From NCBI RefSeq assembly GCF_000018945.1, contig NC_011978.1:1820563-1884562 (forward strand): a stretch of 64,000 bases of DNA. The letters run 5' to 3'. Below, piece by piece: positions 62,922 to 64,000 of the stretch; the first letter of the stretch is position 1; every line of letters begins with the position of its first letter. Source of the DNA: Thermotoga neapolitana DSM 4359. GTDB lineage: Bacteria > Thermotogota > Thermotogae > Thermotogales > Thermotogaceae. Made by a program: the position numbers and the translations under genes. The notes under the pieces were generated by a model. It was not told where the DNA came from. It saw only the letters and a list, made by a program, of their open reading frames with translations, and ran no database searches.

Positions 62922-63958
62922 TACTTCCACCGAAACGTGAGATTTTCATCCGGAAACCTTTCCTTCAGCCTTTCGATGATCTTTTCCTTTATCGCCTCTC
63001 TGGCATCTTTTGAAATCCCGCTGATCAGAACCCTCAATTTTCCACTTTCTTTATCAAAACAGAGAATGTCCCCGCTTCTGAAGATCTTTGCAAGATCCGA
63101 TACACCCGCACTGTCCACTGATGACAGCTCCAGTTCTATTAATAAAGAATTCCTGGTGTTCTGAATGTACCTTTCGAACACATCCTTTTCCACGACGAGA
63201 GCGCTGTGTCTTTTCTGACTGTAAAAAGGTATTGTTCTCCACTCTATGAGATCTTCGAAAGTGAAGGACAGGTCCACCCCCAGTTCTTTTCTGAACATTT
63301 CGGAGAATTTCTCGTATTCCCTTTTTGCCTGAACCAGTCTCCCCATCTTCACGTAACAAGCCAGTTTGTAAAAATACCCTATCTCGTTGAATTCGTCCTC
63401 ATCCAAAAGCTCGTTCAAAACATCGCTCAGTTTTGTGAAATGGTTCTTTTCAAAGTAGTATTTGACCAGTTCCTCGAGAAGGAGAATGTATTTCTCCCTC
63501 AAACCCTCCCGATAGGGAATGGTCCATCCTTCATCCAGAAAACTCGGAAGAAAATGTCCCCGATAAATCCTTTTGGCTTCAAGGAGTTTCTTCTCCTTCT
63601 CTTCTCCCTCGCAGACCAGAGCTTCGTTCAACGTTTTTTCGAATTCCACCGTATCGACTTTTACATCATCGGCAATTAGATAACATCGCCCCGCTTTCAC
63701 AAAAAGTCGATCTTTTGGGATCTTTGTCAATCTGCGAAGAAGGGAAAAATTGGTATAGAAACTCGAAAGAGATGCTTTCGGGTCGATTTCCCACAGGATC
63801 TCACAGATTCTACCTATAGCAACCGGTGAGGAAGAGTTCACGAGGAGAAACAGTATTCCAAATGCTTTGCGATGATTGAAAACGATATCAGTTTTCACTT
63901 TCCCCCCAATTTTCACCACAACACGGGCTGTTCCTAAGGTATAGATTTCAAGATGCAT
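62912..63958 (-). CDS. SARP/BTAD-type transcriptional regulator with degenerate GGDEF-like C terminus
   Basis: 348 residues. An OmpR-type winged helix (about 1-95: YTLGTARVVVKIGGK, HRKAFGILFLL, FYTNFSLLRRLTK, GRCYLIADDVKVDTVEFE) is followed by a BTAD helical domain (about 100-240: YRGHFLPSFLDEGW, YFYKLACYVKMGRLVQAKRE). The C-terminal about 100 residues (LLIELELSS, FRSGDILCFDKESGKLRVLI) resemble a GGDEF fold without its catalytic loop. Likely an activator of the secretin operon through the heptamers at 56.8 kb. ATG 63958 has GGGGGAA upstream. Confidence 0.8.
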   Translation of the reverse strand: MHLEIYTLGTARVVVKIGGKVKTDIVFNHRKAFGILFLLVNSSSPVAIGRICEILWEIDPKASLSSFYTNFSLLRRLTKIPKDRLFVKAGRCYLIADDVKVDTVEFEKTLNEALVCEGEEKEKKLLEAKRIYRGHFLPSFLDEGWTIPYREGLREKYILLLEELVKYYFEKNHFTKLSDVLNELLDEDEFNEIGYFYKLACYVKMGRLVQAKREYEKFSEMFRKELGVDLSFTFEDLIEWRTIPFYSQKRHSALVVEKDVFERYIQNTRNSLLIELELSSVDSAGVSDLAKIFRSGDILCFDKESGKLRVLISGISKDAREAIKEKIIERLKERFPDENLTFRWKYYD

Positions 63959-64000
63959 AAAGTTCCCCCTATTCAAATCTTAAATTCTGAGGTTAATAAC

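Overview
The window is a compact, almost gap-free bacterial chromosome segment from the genus Thermotoga. The evidence is the set of Thermotoga hallmarks: an overlapping pgk/tpiA pair with a frameshift site behind gap, a CCA-adding enzyme fused to DHH and CBS domains, a Pcm methyltransferase of exactly 317 residues, a 671-residue CheA with phospho-His45, an SLH-coiled coil-membrane anchor protein for the toga, a rubrerythrin/superoxide reductase/rubredoxin set, strong GGAGG ribosome sites and frequent TTG/GTG starts. From memory, CheY is nearly identical to the T. maritima protein, while CheW, Pcm and TatD look only about three-quarters to four-fifths identical. That suggests a close relative such as T. 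neapolitana rather than T. maritima itself; an alignment would be needed to settle it.

Layout. 1-14.2 kb (minus): a long convoy with rsmG, a lipM-like octanoyltransferase, rsmI, a MarR regulator, an SLH coiled-coil envelope protein, two tandem patatins (one degenerate), an LptA-like protein, the DHH-CBS-CCA enzyme, three subunits of a biotin/sodium-pump type carboxyltransferase, an extra cheW, cysS, glyA and upp. 14.2-17.5 kb (plus): an ABC exporter. 17.5-18.4 kb (minus): pcm. 18.4-24.5 kb (plus): cinA-cheA-cheW-cheY-fliO-fliP-fliQ and a SYLF protein. 24.5-33.2 kb (minus): dnaX-ybaB-gap-pgk/tpiA, then yqeY, a TrmN6-type methyltransferase, acpS with an extra C-terminal tail, a small coiled-coil protein, tig and clpP. 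33.2-36.6 kb: a lytic transglycosylase, two minus-strand proteins that look like catalytically dead enzyme relatives, a CsaB-type pyruvyltransferase and a metallo-beta-lactamase fold protein. 36.6-46.8 kb (minus): a flagellar operon (motE-like, fliK, flgD, flgE, flbD, motA, motB, fliL, fliM, fliY). 46.9-55.4 kb: a pair of unknown paralogues, a sugar aminotransferase, tatD, cysE-cysK, a DUF123 protein, an RNase J-like protein, acpP, a NYN/PIN protein and a SAM hydroxide adenosyltransferase family protein. 55.6-56.7 kb (minus): the oxygen-defence trio.

The most novel region is 56.7-64.0 kb. A plus-strand operon encodes two closely related small secreted proteins, a DUF916/WxL-interacting-like secreted protein, a minimal secretin, a second secretin-like protein that keeps the N domains but has lost the secretin core, a third secreted subunit-like protein and a small cytoplasmic zinc-ribbon/MshEN-like protein. 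It meets, tail to tail, a BTAD (SARP-type) regulator with a degenerate GGDEF-like C terminus. The operon promoter carries five heptamers at exact 11-bp spacing plus a sixth ending 8 bp before the -10 box, which is the architecture of SARP binding sites. My reading is an outer-membrane export and surface-assembly system with its own dedicated regulator. The parts are visible in the sequence; the function is inference.

No rRNA, tRNA, CRISPR array or insertion sequence was found. The longest non-coding stretch is 56659-56950 (292 bp), the regulatory region of that operon.
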